Shown one piece after another: positions 1 to 7,608 of a stretch of 64,000 nt of DNA. The position numbers and the translations under genes were made by a program. Under the pieces are notes generated by a model, which made no database searches, was not told where the DNA came from, and saw only the letters and a program-made list of their open reading frames with translations. The stretch is taken from the NCBI GenBank assembly GCA_022842065.1, contig JALHQH010000025.1:1-64000 (forward strand), written 5' to 3'. Origin of the DNA: Caldilineaceae bacterium. GTDB taxonomy: Bacteria > Chloroflexota > Anaerolineae > Caldilineales > Caldilineaceae. Within the stretch, counting starts at the first letter, position 1. Each line of letters begins with the position of its first letter.

Positions 1-43
1 GTTTGCGAATTACGTCACCGTTCGGCACTTGGACTTTGCTCAT
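1..43 (-). CDS. Start of an unidentified gene, cut by the left window edge
   Basis: An ATG on the minus strand at 43 opens a frame that stays open to the window edge and gives about 14 residues beginning MSKVQVPNGDVIRK. The A-rich stretch upstream of it (plus-strand T-rich 54-105) could be its leader. Too little is visible to name a family or to be sure it is a gene. Confidence 0.3.
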   Translation of the reverse strand, partial: MSKVQVPNGDVIRK

Positions 44-149
44 CTTGCTATTCTCGCTCTTTTCTGTTTGTTTGATATTTGTTTTTTGTTTCTCTTTTGT
101 TTATGCCTGAATAGTTACTCCAGTAGAAGTAATCTCCGGCAAAGAAAAT

Positions 150-458
150 GTGATTTCTATTTCTGTTATATCAAAACAAAACAGCATGTTAGGGTTTGAT
201 TATCTGCGCTTACAGCACAATGAAGAGCTTCTATGGCAGTATGGTATTGAAAATTTTTCATTTGCAGAATTCTTCTATTCCATTAAAGCATATCCGAGTG
301 GAGATACTGTTATTAGCAATGCGGCGGGAAGAATAGTTGATATCACGGTAAATCGAGAACTTGTGCAACAATCTGCCACGGTATTTCCGAGTCATATTCT
401 TGGTCCAGATTATTCAGGTCCACGTACAGTAATAATTCGTTTCTATGTGCCTGACTGA
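150..458 (+). CDS. Hypothetical protein, possibly a gene fragment
   Basis: A 102-residue frame starting at a GTG. The frame is open upstream as far as a stop at 108-110, so the real N-terminus may lie elsewhere or be lost. It has a mixed alpha/beta composition with no signal peptide, no membrane segment and no motif that I recognise; the C-terminus (ending RFYVPD) reads like genuine protein. No Shine-Dalgarno sequence precedes the GTG. It is followed at once by a degenerate protein tail (465-539), part of the decayed 0-3.5 kb region, so a relic is as likely as a working gene. Confidence 0.35.
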   Translation: MISISVISKQNSMLGFDYLRLQHNEELLWQYGIENFSFAEFFYSIKAYPSGDTVISNAAGRIVDITVNRELVQQSATVFPSHILGPDYSGPRTVIIRFYVPD

Positions 459-464
459 CAATAC

Positions 465-539
465 ACGATCTGCCTCTTCCGTATCAGCCTGGTCAAGCCG
501 GCGGTCTTTCAATTGCAGGTAAGCACCGCCGTAGAATGA
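465..539 (+). pseudogene. Remnant C-terminus, copy 1 of a repeated protein tail
   Basis: Read in frame this gives a tail containing LFRISLVKPAVFQLQV and then a stop. The same tail (FRISLVEPAAVEPTVFQLQ) recurs at 1383-1514 and 2402-2479, and more degenerate at 3327-3480. This copy has lost the middle AAVEP segment. There is no start codon or upstream domain in frame. I read it as a leftover of a duplicated gene, parent unknown. Confidence 0.5.
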
Positions 540-581
540 AGCAGAGAAGGGTTACACCACATAGGTGTCATTGTTGGCAAT

Positions 582-629
582 CCAAAGAGAAGAACACAAG
601 ACCATGACGCAGTTGTGTTCTTCCCTTGG
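582..629. terminator. Hairpin, probable terminator of the minus-strand pair 1293-638
   Basis: The arms CCAAAGAGAAGAACACAA and TTGTGTTCTTCCCTTGG pair almost perfectly around a loop of about 13 nt. It lies 9 bp beyond the stop of the minus-strand RHH gene, where a terminator for that two-gene operon is expected. There is no strong T-run on either side. Confidence 0.5.
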
Positions 630-637
630 CGTAATAA

Positions 638-1045
638 TCAGGCCGGTTGACCATGGGCGGGCAGGTCCAGTTGCGCTTCCATCCAGGCACGCACCAATTG
701 GCTAACGGGCCGGCCACTGTCCAGCGCCTCTGCATGAAGCACTTGTTTGAGATCAGCGGGCAAATGGACAGTCACCGTGGCGATCGCGTTGCTGTCTAAG
801 TTGGGGGTAAAGGGTTCAAAATAATCAACCGGGTATAGGTAACCATCTTCACCACCGGGTTCGTTGGAAAATTCGCCGCGTACGCGCACCATATAGGGGC
901 GCTTGTTGTCCGGCTGACGCGGGCCGTCAGTCTCTGGATTATACGGTAGGGCTTTGTAAACCGCGCCAACCGTAAGGTCACCATAGGTTTCCCCTTCGTG
1001 ACCTTCAAGGTAGACCTGATTCTGGATACACTTTATGTAGTTCAT
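638..1045 (-). CDS. Protein with C-terminal ribbon-helix-helix-like domain
   Basis: 135 residues. The C-terminal 45 residues (ATVTVHLPADLKQVLHAEAL, then SGRPVSQLVRAWM) look like a CopG/Arc ribbon-helix-helix: a short beta strand, then two helices. The N-terminal 85 residues (with GDLTVGAVYKAL and MVRVRGE) form a separate small beta-rich part that I do not recognise. The start overlaps the stop of the upstream gene by 4 bp (ATGA), so the two are translationally coupled. A DNA-binding regulator or antitoxin is plausible; the partner at 1042-1293 would then be its mate. Function is inferred. Confidence 0.6.
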   Translation of the reverse strand: MNYIKCIQNQVYLEGHEGETYGDLTVGAVYKALPYNPETDGPRQPDNKRPYMVRVRGEFSNEPGGEDGYLYPVDYFEPFTPNLDSNAIATVTVHLPADLKQVLHAEALDSGRPVSQLVRAWMEAQLDLPAHGQPA

Positions 1046-1293
1046 CGGCGACTCGCTGTTTTCTTATAGGTGATTTCGACACGTCCGATGCCCTGGCCTT
1101 CAAACCAATGCAGCTCGGCCCATTCCACGCGACCATCCGGCCATTCGATTAGCGCAATGCCCTTGAGCTTGCGCCACCGGATTTGCCGACCATCAGCATA
1201 TTCGTGGTTCAAATAGTTACGAATACGAACCCCCAGCCCACGTGCGATTACTTCAATCTCGGTAATGTCACTCAATTGCCTAAAATTACGCAT
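1042..1293 (-). CDS. Small conserved hypothetical protein, partner of the RHH gene
   Basis: 83 residues. The second half (KLKGIALIEWPDGRVEWAEL, then HWFEGQGIGR) resembles a small protein family that I have seen in cyanobacteria and Chloroflexota, in which a WYEAHGIG-type motif closes a small beta sheet; no activity is known to me. It is the first gene of a two-gene minus-strand operon, with a 4-bp overlap to the RHH gene, and has a good sigma70-type promoter at 1330-1358. The arrangement resembles a toxin-antitoxin module, but nothing in the sequence proves toxicity. Confidence 0.6.
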   Translation of the reverse strand: MRNFRQLSDITEIEVIARGLGVRIRNYLNHEYADGRQIRWRKLKGIALIEWPDGRVEWAELHWFEGQGIGRVEITYKKTASRR

Positions 1294-1329
1294 AGAGGGC
1301 AGGCTCTCGTTTTGCTGGTTTTGTCCGCG

Positions 1330-1358
1330 ATTTTATCATAGCCGCTTAGGTTTGCCAA
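1330..1358 (-). promoter_or_regulatory. Sigma70-type promoter for the 1293-638 operon
   Basis: On the minus strand TTGGCA is followed after exactly 17 bp by TAAAAT, about 36 bp upstream of the ATG at 1293. Both boxes are one or two bases from consensus. Confidence 0.55.
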
Positions 1359-1382
1359 CCAATAGACAAGCGTTTTGCATCA

Positions 1383-1514
1383 GAAGCAGTGGCAACACAG
1401 TTCACCTTGCCGGCGGGGCAACACACGATTGGCGTCTTCCGCATCAGTCTGGTCGAGCCGGCAGCGGTGGAGCCGACCGTGTTTCAGTTGCAGGTAAATA
1501 CAACAACGGATTAA
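1383..1514 (+). pseudogene. Remnant C-terminus, copy 2 of the repeated protein tail
   Basis: The best preserved copy. It contains VATQFTLPAG, then HTIGVFRISLVEPAAV, then EPTVFQLQV and a stop at 1512. The reading frame is clean over 44 codons but has no plausible start. The final residues differ in every copy, which suggests that the tails were once the ends of separate paralogues. Confidence 0.55.
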
Positions 1515-1599
1515 GGAAGGAACAGATAACAGGGGTCTGCGGCGTAACGGGAGTTGACCCTGTACCCATTCATCTGTTCCTACCTAAATCGGTTGTTGT
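1500..1599. repeat. Imperfect inverted repeat, 28-bp arms
   Basis: Arms at 1500-1527 and 1572-1599 match at 25 of 28 positions and enclose about 44 bp. The left arm begins inside the end of the copy-2 remnant. It could fold into a long hairpin or be the ends of a small non-autonomous element. The gene-free stretch 1294-1785 otherwise holds only the operon promoter and remnant tails. Confidence 0.5.
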
Positions 1600-1610
1600 G
1601 TTTTGGGTGC

Positions 1611-1665
1611 TCTGGTCACGTCGGCAGCGTTGACAACGCGGTTCATCTTGTCTGCCACACTGCGT
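1611..1665 (+). pseudogene. Remnant of the repeated protein, upstream part only
   Basis: In frame this gives ALVTSAALTTRFILSATLRR, matching LVTSASLATQFILPAG in the remnant at 3327-3480. The FRISLVEP part is missing. It is a further decayed copy of the same family. Confidence 0.4.
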
Positions 1666-1785
1666 CGAAAGCCGACTAATCCTGGCCAACCACAACGTCT
1701 ACCTTGTTCCAACGTATACGCTATGGTAGACTGATGTAGCTCGTTTGTTCACCTGGGCACTTGAACTGTAGACAAAGTCGAGGGC

Positions 1786-2385
1786 ATGATGACAGAAGTG
1801 TTGCAGACAACAATCACAAAAAATGGCGTTTGGACACCCCCTGTACAAGGGCATTGGACGTATGATGATTATCAACAGTTGCCCAATGACGGTAGACGCT
1901 ATGAAATCATCAACGGAGTATTATTCGTGGCGAATGCACCCAATTTGGATCATCAGTTTGCGGTCATGGAAATTGCCGCAGAATTACGAAATTACGCAAA
2001 AGCACACGGGCTGGGTCGGGTCTATGTGGCACCTTGTGAAGTTCATCTCTCCGAACGCTCTAAACCTGTGCAACCAGATATTTTCTTCGTGAGGCAGGAG
2101 CGGGCACCGGAACGCCGTGCCCCCTTTTTTGACGGTGCGCCCGATTTGATTGTAGAAGTCATTTCGCCCAGCAGTATCCGCCTGGATCGAGTAACAAAAT
2201 TCACTGAATATGAACAGACTGGTGTACATGAGTATTGGATCGTTGATCCAGTTGCGCACCTTGTGGAAGTCTATACGCTTGCGCGGGGTGAATACGCACT
2301 ACTAGGCACATTTCAGCATCAAGATACGATTCAGTCACAGATATTTGCAGGGATTGAAATCACAATTAATACCATATTTGCCTAG
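1786..2385 (+). CDS. Uma2 family endonuclease-like protein (DUF820)
   Basis: 199 residues, the usual length for Uma2 proteins, which have a PD-(D/E)XK nuclease fold and are abundant in cyanobacteria and Chloroflexota. Visible hallmarks: DYQQLPNDGRRYEIINGVL near the N-terminus, VQPDIFFV (catalytic Asp), then PDLIVEVISPSS (the E-x-S version of the active-site strand) and EYWIVDP. The start is one of two adjacent ATGs preceded by a weak GAGGG. It stands alone between decayed repeats, typical for these often mobile, often inactive genes. Substrate and biological role are unknown. Confidence 0.85.
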   Translation: MMTEVLQTTITKNGVWTPPVQGHWTYDDYQQLPNDGRRYEIINGVLFVANAPNLDHQFAVMEIAAELRNYAKAHGLGRVYVAPCEVHLSERSKPVQPDIFFVRQERAPERRAPFFDGAPDLIVEVISPSSIRLDRVTKFTEYEQTGVHEYWIVDPVAHLVEVYTLARGEYALLGTFQHQDTIQSQIFAGIEITINTIFA

Positions 2386-2401
2386 TAGTACACCATCACC
2401 G

Positions 2402-2479
2402 GTCTGCCGCATCAGCCTGGTCGAGCCGGCAGCGGTGGAGCCGACGGTGTTTCAGTTAAAAGGTACATTAGCAGAATAA
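2402..2479 (+). pseudogene. Remnant C-terminus, copy 3 of the repeated protein tail
   Basis: In frame: CRISLVEPAAVEPTVFQLKG followed by a few residues and a stop at 2477. At DNA level it is nearly identical to copy 2 over about 60 bp. It lies just after the Uma2 gene. The rest of the gap up to 2602 shows no other feature. Confidence 0.5.
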
Positions 2480-2602
2480 GGCAGCTCAAGATAGCGGTAG
2501 GTGGTGTTGATGGTTTGTTCCATTTTCATAGCCCGTGTCAAATAGGAACAGCTGATTTTGCGGTCGCAACTTTGCATTGAAGTCATATCGTAGAGGATGA
2601 GC

Positions 2603-3118
2603 ATGAGCCAAATCGTGATTGAGGACAATCTCTTTGCCCAATTACAGCGAAAAGCGCTGGGTAGCGGCGCAGATATAGCGGCGCTTGCCCACGAGGCGAT
2701 CCAGCGCTATCTGCAAGAGGAGGAGCAACAGAAGATGCAACAGGAGATTGCGGCCTTCCATGACCTGCATCAGCAGTTATTAGAGCGCTTTCCAGGTCAA
2801 TATGTTGCTGTCTATCAAGGACAGGTTGTCGATCATGAGGGTGAACAACAGGCCCTTTATTTACGCATCCGCCAGCGTTATCCTGATGAGGTTGTCTTGA
2901 TTCGTCAAGTGCGCCCTGAAGCGGAGCAAACATGGACAATGCGAACACCCAAATTTGAACATAGTAAGGTGCAATTACACATTGGCCCGTACACGATTCA
3001 GGCCGTTCAAGTTGGTGCCACTAATCACAAGGATGAGGTTGTTTTAGGTCGCAATGTGCTAAACCAATTGGACATTACCTTCCGTAGCCCGGCTGGTGTT
3101 GTTGAAGTTCATGGGTAG
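2603..3118 (+). CDS. Antitoxin-like protein fused to a truncated retropepsin-like domain
   Basis: 171 residues from the ATG at 2603, which has AGAGG six bases upstream; an ATG two codons earlier is directly abutted by that motif. Three parts are visible: an RHH-like helix pair (about 1-45), a DUF5678-type domain (ERFPGQYVAVYQGQVVDH, about 60-105) and the C-terminal half of a clan AA aspartic protease (HIGPYTIQAVQV, then VVLGRNVLNQLDI). In related genomes the first two form one gene and the protease the next. Here the junction falls right after the usual antitoxin end, and the catalytic DSGA motif is gone, so an in-frame deletion probably fused the two genes. Protease activity is not expected. 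Confidence 0.65.
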   Translation: MSQIVIEDNLFAQLQRKALGSGADIAALAHEAIQRYLQEEEQQKMQQEIAAFHDLHQQLLERFPGQYVAVYQGQVVDHEGEQQALYLRIRQRYPDEVVLIRQVRPEAEQTWTMRTPKFEHSKVQLHIGPYTIQAVQVGATNHKDEVVLGRNVLNQLDITFRSPAGVVEVHG

Positions 3119-3138
3119 CGACAATATACCACTAGCAC

Positions 3139-3250
3139 ACAGCGGCGTAAATAAGCCAATAGCTCACCTGTGCCAAGCTAGTCCGTGACCAGCGCTGGTC
3201 ACGGACTAGCTTGGGACGACTCTACTGTGGGTTTATTTAGACCACGCTGT
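3139..3250. repeat. Large palindromic element with a perfect 42-bp core
   Basis: The core at 3173-3214 is a perfect 42-bp palindrome (half-site CCAAGCTAGTCCGTGACCAG plus C). Outer arms around 3139-3157 and 3230-3250 pair imperfectly (ACAGCG...TAAATAA against its reverse complement). The whole could extrude as a cruciform or be a miniature mobile element. No T-run follows, so it is not a classical terminator. Confidence 0.6.
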
Positions 3251-3326
3251 ATTAGCGATATCCTCGATCTCAGCTACACCCTCGTCTCCGACAACATAAA
3301 TCGGGGGTTGGTGCTGCTGTCGTAGA

Positions 3327-3480
3327 GAACGAGATCTTCTTTCAGGCGAGTCTGGTCACATCGGCGTCGTTGGCAACACAGTTCATCTTGCCGGCAGGGC
3401 ATTGCATCATCGGCCTCTTCTTCATCAGCCGGGTCGAGCGCAGCAGCGATCAAGCCGACGGTCTTTCCGCGACAAGCCTG
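3327..3480 (+). pseudogene. Remnant of the repeated protein, copy 4
   Basis: In frame: ENEIFFQASLVTSASLATQF, then ILPAG and GLFFISRVE, without a clean end. It corresponds to copies 1-3 but is more degenerate and extends further upstream, perhaps with a frameshift near 3320 (LDLSYTLVSDNINRG in the next frame). It occupies the place where the second permease of the adjoining ABC operon would normally be. Confidence 0.4.
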
Positions 3481-3514
3481 TCTGGTGATCATAAAGCTAG
3501 TACAGCGACTACCG

Positions 3515-4615
3515 TTACCCCCACCGCAGCCGATAGTGCAGCATCATCTCGCCGCCGACCATGACAAAGAGAATCACCCCTTGCAACATCTGGGCGATGC
3601 CGGCGGGCTGGATCTCGTCGGTGCCGACGAGCAGGCCGCCAAAGAGGTAGGCGACGAGGATGATCGCCAGGGGGTTGAGTTTGGCGAGCCAGGCAATAAT
3701 AATGGCGGTAAAGCCATAGCCGGGCGAGAAGTTCTCCTGCAAGCGGTGGACGACACCCGCCACTTCGCTCATGCCGGCTAGTCCGGCAAAGCCGCCACTG
3801 ATCGCCATCACCAAGGCGATATTACGCGCCAAGGGGATGCCGGCATAGCGCGCAGCGCGTGGATTGTCGCCGATGATGGTCAGCTCGAAACCCCACTTGG
3901 TCTGCCGCCAGATCAGCCAGAGCAGCAAGGCCAGGACAACGCCCAGCAAGATCCCCAAATGGGCGGTCAGACCCCGAAAAAAAGGAAAGGTCTCGGCGAA
4001 GTCGGTCAGCCGGGGCAGCCAGGCGGTGCGTGGGAATTGGGGCGTCAGGCCAAAACCCCGTTCGCTCCATGGCCCGTAAATAAAGAAGTTATTCCAGAAG
4101 ATCGCCACATAGTTGAGCATCAACGACGTAATAATCTCGTTGACATTGAGCCATGCTTTCAGCAGGCCAGGAATCAAACCCCAGAGGGCACCGCCGACAA
4201 AAGCGGCGAGGGCCATAGCAGTTAACATCAACCATTGCGGCGTCTCCGCAGGCAACCAGTGCAAGGCCACCCCAGAAGCAAAAAAAGCCCCTAGAAAAAG
4301 TTGCCCCTCCGCCCCGATATTCCACAGGCGCATACGAAAGGCAATCGATACCCCCAAACCGGCCAGGATCAAGGGGGTTGCCTTGATCGTCGTATCGGAC
4401 CAGCCATAGGCATCGCCAAAGGCAACGGTGGCCATACGCCAGTAAAGATTCCACGGATTCGCACCGGCTGCGGCCAACAAAAGCGCGCCCACCAACAAGG
4501 CTAGCACCATCAGGATCAAGGGCGAAACCAATTGTAGCCAACGTGGTTGTTCCAGCCGCCGTTCGAGCCGGAGCCGGCGGCGGGAAGGGTCAGCCTTGCG
4601 AACGGCATTAGCCAT
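3515..4615 (-). CDS. ABC transporter permease, BMP/nucleoside type
   Basis: 366 residues from the ATG at 4615, which overlaps the end of the ATPase gene by 8 bp. About eight to ten hydrophobic segments are visible, with IKATPLILAGLGVSIAFRM and WNIGAEGQLFLGAFFASGVA, the signature of the permease family (BPD_transp_2) that serves BMP lipoproteins in nucleoside or simple-sugar uptake. It should form the membrane channel with the ATPase at 4608-6167. Such importers normally have two different permeases encoded in tandem; the second is absent here, and the region downstream is decayed repeats. Confidence 0.88.
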   Translation of the reverse strand: MANAVRKADPSRRRLRLERRLEQPRWLQLVSPLILMVLALLVGALLLAAAGANPWNLYWRMATVAFGDAYGWSDTTIKATPLILAGLGVSIAFRMRLWNIGAEGQLFLGAFFASGVALHWLPAETPQWLMLTAMALAAFVGGALWGLIPGLLKAWLNVNEIITSLMLNYVAIFWNNFFIYGPWSERGFGLTPQFPRTAWLPRLTDFAETFPFFRGLTAHLGILLGVVLALLLWLIWRQTKWGFELTIIGDNPRAARYAGIPLARNIALVMAISGGFAGLAGMSEVAGVVHRLQENFSPGYGFTAIIIAWLAKLNPLAIILVAYLFGGLLVGTDEIQPAGIAQMLQGVILFVMVGGEMMLHYRLRWG

Positions 4616-6167
4616 GATCAACCTCTCTGCTTTGCGCGTGCGGCAGTGCCTGATCAACTGGTGTACCGGCCATCATCAGGCCAATCGTTTCGCGGCTGGC
4701 CGTCTGGGGATCAACTTCGCCCACCATGCGCCCTTCGTAGAGCACACCAATGCGGTCAGCGAGGGCAAAGATCTCATCCAGATCTTCAGAGATGAGCAGG
4801 ATCGCCACGCCACGATTGCGACTCTCGATCAGCAGCCGTCGCACATTTTCAGTCGCCCCTACATCCAGCCCCCGCGTGGGGTAGGCCGCAACTAGGACGC
4901 CTGGTTCCCCGCTAATCTCGCGCGCCAGGATCACCTTTTGCAGGTTGCCACCGCTCAACTTGCGCACCTGTGTGGCGCTGCTCGGCGCGGCGATAGCATA
5001 GTCGGCGACCAGTTGTGTCGCTTGACGGCGCACACGGCGGCGATTAAAGAAAAGCCCTGGGCCAAAGGCCCGGGTGCGATAGCGTTTGAGGACAAGATTC
5101 TCGGCAATCGACAGATTGGGCGCGCTGCCGGTAGCGCTGCGATCTTCGGGCACATAAGCGACGCCGGCGCGGATCATCATCACCGGTTGGCCGTGGGGCA
5201 ACCCCTGCTCGTCAATCGCCAAGGCCCCGCTGGTGAGGGGGCGCAACCCACAGATCACTTCGGCCAGTTCGCGTTGGCCATTACCGGCCACGCCAGCCAC
5301 GCCCAAAATCTCGCCGCTGCGCACAGTGAGCGAAAGTTCACGCAGCGCGGGTAGCCGTTTATCATCGAGCGCGCTGACGGCCTTAACCTCCAGGCGTGGT
5401 CGCCCAGGCGTAGCGACTGCTTTATCAACGCGGAAGAGCACTTCGCGGCCCACCATCAGACGCGCCAGTTCCCCCTTGGTCATCCCTTGGGTGGGCACGG
5501 TGGTAATCGACTTGCCCCCGCGCAGCACAGTCACGCGGTCGGCAATGGCCAGCACTTCGTCAAGCTTATGGCTGATAAAAATAATTGTTTTGCCGGCCGC
5601 GGTCATCTGGCGCAAGGTATGAAAGAGTCCTGCGGTTTCCTGCGGAGTAAGCACAGCGGTCGGCTCGTCGAGAATCAGCAGATCGGCCCCGCGGTAGAGC
5701 ATTTTGATGATCTCAACGCGCTGCTGTTCGCCAACCGATAGCTGCCAGACCGACGCACGCGGATCGACCGGCAGCCCATATTGTTCGCCGATCTGCCGCA
5801 CCTCCGCTTCGATCCGGGCCATGTTCATCACAAAAGGCAAGCCGGTCAAGCCGAGCACTACATTCTCGGCGACACTCTGCGAGGGAACAAGCATAAAATG
5901 CTGGTGTACCATCCCAACCCCCGCGCGAATTGCATCGCGCGGGGAATGAAAGCCCACGCGCTCGCCCTTAATGCGGATCTCTCCTTCATCCGGATGGTAG
6001 AGCCCGGAGAGGATATTCATCAAGGTGGACTTGCCGGCCCCATTTTCACCGAGCAAGGCATGGACTTCGCCCGGTTGCGCGGAAAAAGAGACCCGATCAT
6101 TGGCAATCACACCGGGAAAACGTTTGGTAATCGCGACTAGTTCGACTGCGGGTGCTGGAGATGTCAT
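4608..6167 (-). CDS. ABC transporter double ATPase, nucleoside/simple-sugar type
   Basis: 519 residues from the ATG at 6167 (MTSPAPAVELVAITKRF). It has two ATPase halves in one chain, as in MglA/RbsA/YufO. The first has Walker A GENGAGKST, signature LSVGEQQRVEI and Walker B LLILDEPTAVL. The second has a degenerate Walker A (GVAGNGQRE), signature LSGGNLQKVILARE, and a Walker B region reading GVLVAAYPTRGLDVGA instead of the usual DEPTRGLD. It powers uptake with the BMP lipoprotein and permease of the same operon. The frame stays open upstream through a repeat array (6182-6278), but residues encoded there are repeat-derived, so I use the downstream ATG. Confidence 0.9.
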   Translation of the reverse strand: MTSPAPAVELVAITKRFPGVIANDRVSFSAQPGEVHALLGENGAGKSTLMNILSGLYHPDEGEIRIKGERVGFHSPRDAIRAGVGMVHQHFMLVPSQSVAENVVLGLTGLPFVMNMARIEAEVRQIGEQYGLPVDPRASVWQLSVGEQQRVEIIKMLYRGADLLILDEPTAVLTPQETAGLFHTLRQMTAAGKTIIFISHKLDEVLAIADRVTVLRGGKSITTVPTQGMTKGELARLMVGREVLFRVDKAVATPGRPRLEVKAVSALDDKRLPALRELSLTVRSGEILGVAGVAGNGQRELAEVICGLRPLTSGALAIDEQGLPHGQPVMMIRAGVAYVPEDRSATGSAPNLSIAENLVLKRYRTRAFGPGLFFNRRRVRRQATQLVADYAIAAPSSATQVRKLSGGNLQKVILAREISGEPGVLVAAYPTRGLDVGATENVRRLLIESRNRGVAILLISEDLDEIFALADRIGVLYEGRMVGEVDPQTASRETIGLMMAGTPVDQALPHAQSREVDHG

Positions 6168-6181
6168 GGGTGTAAGGAGTG

Positions 6182-6278
6182 ATGCGTGAAACGTGAAACG
6201 TGAAACGTGAAACGTGATGCGTGAAACGTAACTCATACCCCAATATTTTACGTTTCACGTTTCACGTTTCACGCATTA
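6182..6278. repeat. Palindromic array of the word CGTGAAA
   Basis: The left arm is tandem GTGAAAC units, the right arm the reverse complement (CGTTTCA units), with about 25 bp between them. It fills the gap between the binding-protein stop and the ATPase start. The same word builds the array at 43324-43395. Confidence 0.8.
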
Positions 6279-6282
6279 CACA

Positions 6283-7608
6283 TTACTGCGGAATTTCGGC
6301 GTCGGCGACGATGCCTTCGGCTAGCCAGCTCATGCAGATGGTACACCCTTCGCGGCCCAGGACACCACCCAAGTCGGCGTCAATGCCTTCCAAGTCGGAT
6401 TGGGTGAGGCTTGTCCCCGCGGGCACAATCACGGCGCCCTTGTTGTCGTTAATCGGGCCGGTGAAGACATCAAAACGGGTAAACTCGCCGGACAACATCT
6501 GGTCAAGCAGTTCACGCACTTGGGGGATGACTTCTGCGGGCACACCAGGGGCCGGTTCTTGCCCTTCCATAAAGCCGAGCAGCCCAAGGCTACCACTGTC
6601 CACATCAAAGTAGATATCGGCGCCAACAAACGTTTCGTCGATCATCGAATTGATCAAGCTAACATATTGGGGACCCCAGTTCCAATAGGGGGTGGTCAGA
6701 CAATGTTCGGGATCGATATCACAGGCATTGCGACTATCATAGCCAATGCCCCAGCCGCCGGCCTCACCGGCAACTTGCACTGGGCCAGGCGTATCAGCGC
6801 CGGTAATGACAACGGTAGCGCCCGCTTCCATGAGCGAGGTGGCGGCTTCCCGTTCGAGATTCGGGTCAAACCAGGTGAAGATCCAGCGGATATCCATCTG
6901 ACATTCAGGGCACGTCTGCCGCATACCCAGCGCGGCGGCGTTCGCATGACGGATCACTTCGGCAATTGGGAAAGGTGCAATATAACCGACGCGGTTGCTC
7001 CCATCAGCTGCGGCACGCGCCCCGGCAATCATGCCGGCCAGATACTTCATACTCTCCATGCCGCCAAAGAGATTGGCAAAGTTGCCCTCATTCTTCTTGA
7101 AGCCGGAAACATGAATAAAATCGATGTCAGGAAACTCTTCCGCAACGACTTCGGTGGGATCCATGTAACCAAACGAGGTGGTGATGATCGCATTAAAGCC
7201 CTTGCGCGCCAGGTTGCGGATCACACGCTCGGCATCGGCCCCTTCGGGCACACTTTCCAAATAGGCAGTGTGGACGGTATCGCCCATCTCGGCCTCGACA
7301 TACTCACGCCCTTCGTTGTGGGCATAGGTCCAGCCTCCATCGCCAATGGGGCCAACGTAGACAAAGGCGACGTTAAACTTGTCCGCAACCACTTCGGGGA
7401 TCTGGATATTGCCATCGCTCGGTTCTGCGGTGGTATCAGCCGGATCGGGCGCAGGCGCTTCTTCACCGCCAGCACTGGCGGCAGCTTCTTCCCCAGCCGC
7501 GCCTTCAGATGCGGCTGGGGCGGCCGCAGGTGCGCCGGCACAGGCGTTTAGTAACATGACGCCCAGCAAGAGCAACGCCAGCAGCGTCGTAACGCGTTTG
7601 TGACTCAT
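6283..7608 (-). CDS. BMP family substrate-binding lipoprotein
   Basis: 441 residues from the ATG at 7608, which has AGGAG at good spacing (AAAAGGAGAATTTTCGCT before ATG). Lipoprotein signal: LLALLLLGVMLLNAC, with the lipid-bearing Cys near residue 23, then an Ala/Glu/Ser-rich linker. The mature part (KFNVAFVYVGPIGDGGWTYA, HNEGREYVE, ITTSFGYMDPT, GMIAGA) is typical of the Bmp/Med family (PF02608), whose members bind purine nucleosides or related ligands. Unusually, it has several cysteines, including TCPECQ and GCTICMSW near the end. It is the first gene of the operon with the ATPase and permease and supplies their substrate outside the membrane. Confidence 0.9.
   Translation of the reverse strand: MSHKRVTTLLALLLLGVMLLNACAGAPAAAPAASEGAAGEEAAASAGGEEAPAPDPADTTAEPSDGNIQIPEVVADKFNVAFVYVGPIGDGGWTYAHNEGREYVEAEMGDTVHTAYLESVPEGADAERVIRNLARKGFNAIITTSFGYMDPTEVVAEEFPDIDFIHVSGFKKNEGNFANLFGGMESMKYLAGMIAGARAAADGSNRVGYIAPFPIAEVIRHANAAALGMRQTCPECQMDIRWIFTWFDPNLEREAATSLMEAGATVVITGADTPGPVQVAGEAGGWGIGYDSRNACDIDPEHCLTTPYWNWGPQYVSLINSMIDETFVGADIYFDVDSGSLGLLGFMEGQEPAPGVPAEVIPQVRELLDQMLSGEFTRFDVFTGPINDNKGAVIVPAGTSLTQSDLEGIDADLGGVLGREGCTICMSWLAEGIVADAEIPQ

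Noticed and set aside
6168..6236. N-terminal extension of the ABC ATPase up to 6236
   Set aside because: The extra residues (repeated FHVSR/TFHAS) are translated from the CGTGAAA array and have no family counterpart.
7390..7560. Alanine/glutamate-rich frames opposite the BMP gene
   Set aside because: They are antisense shadows of the lipoprotein linker and have no independent signals.
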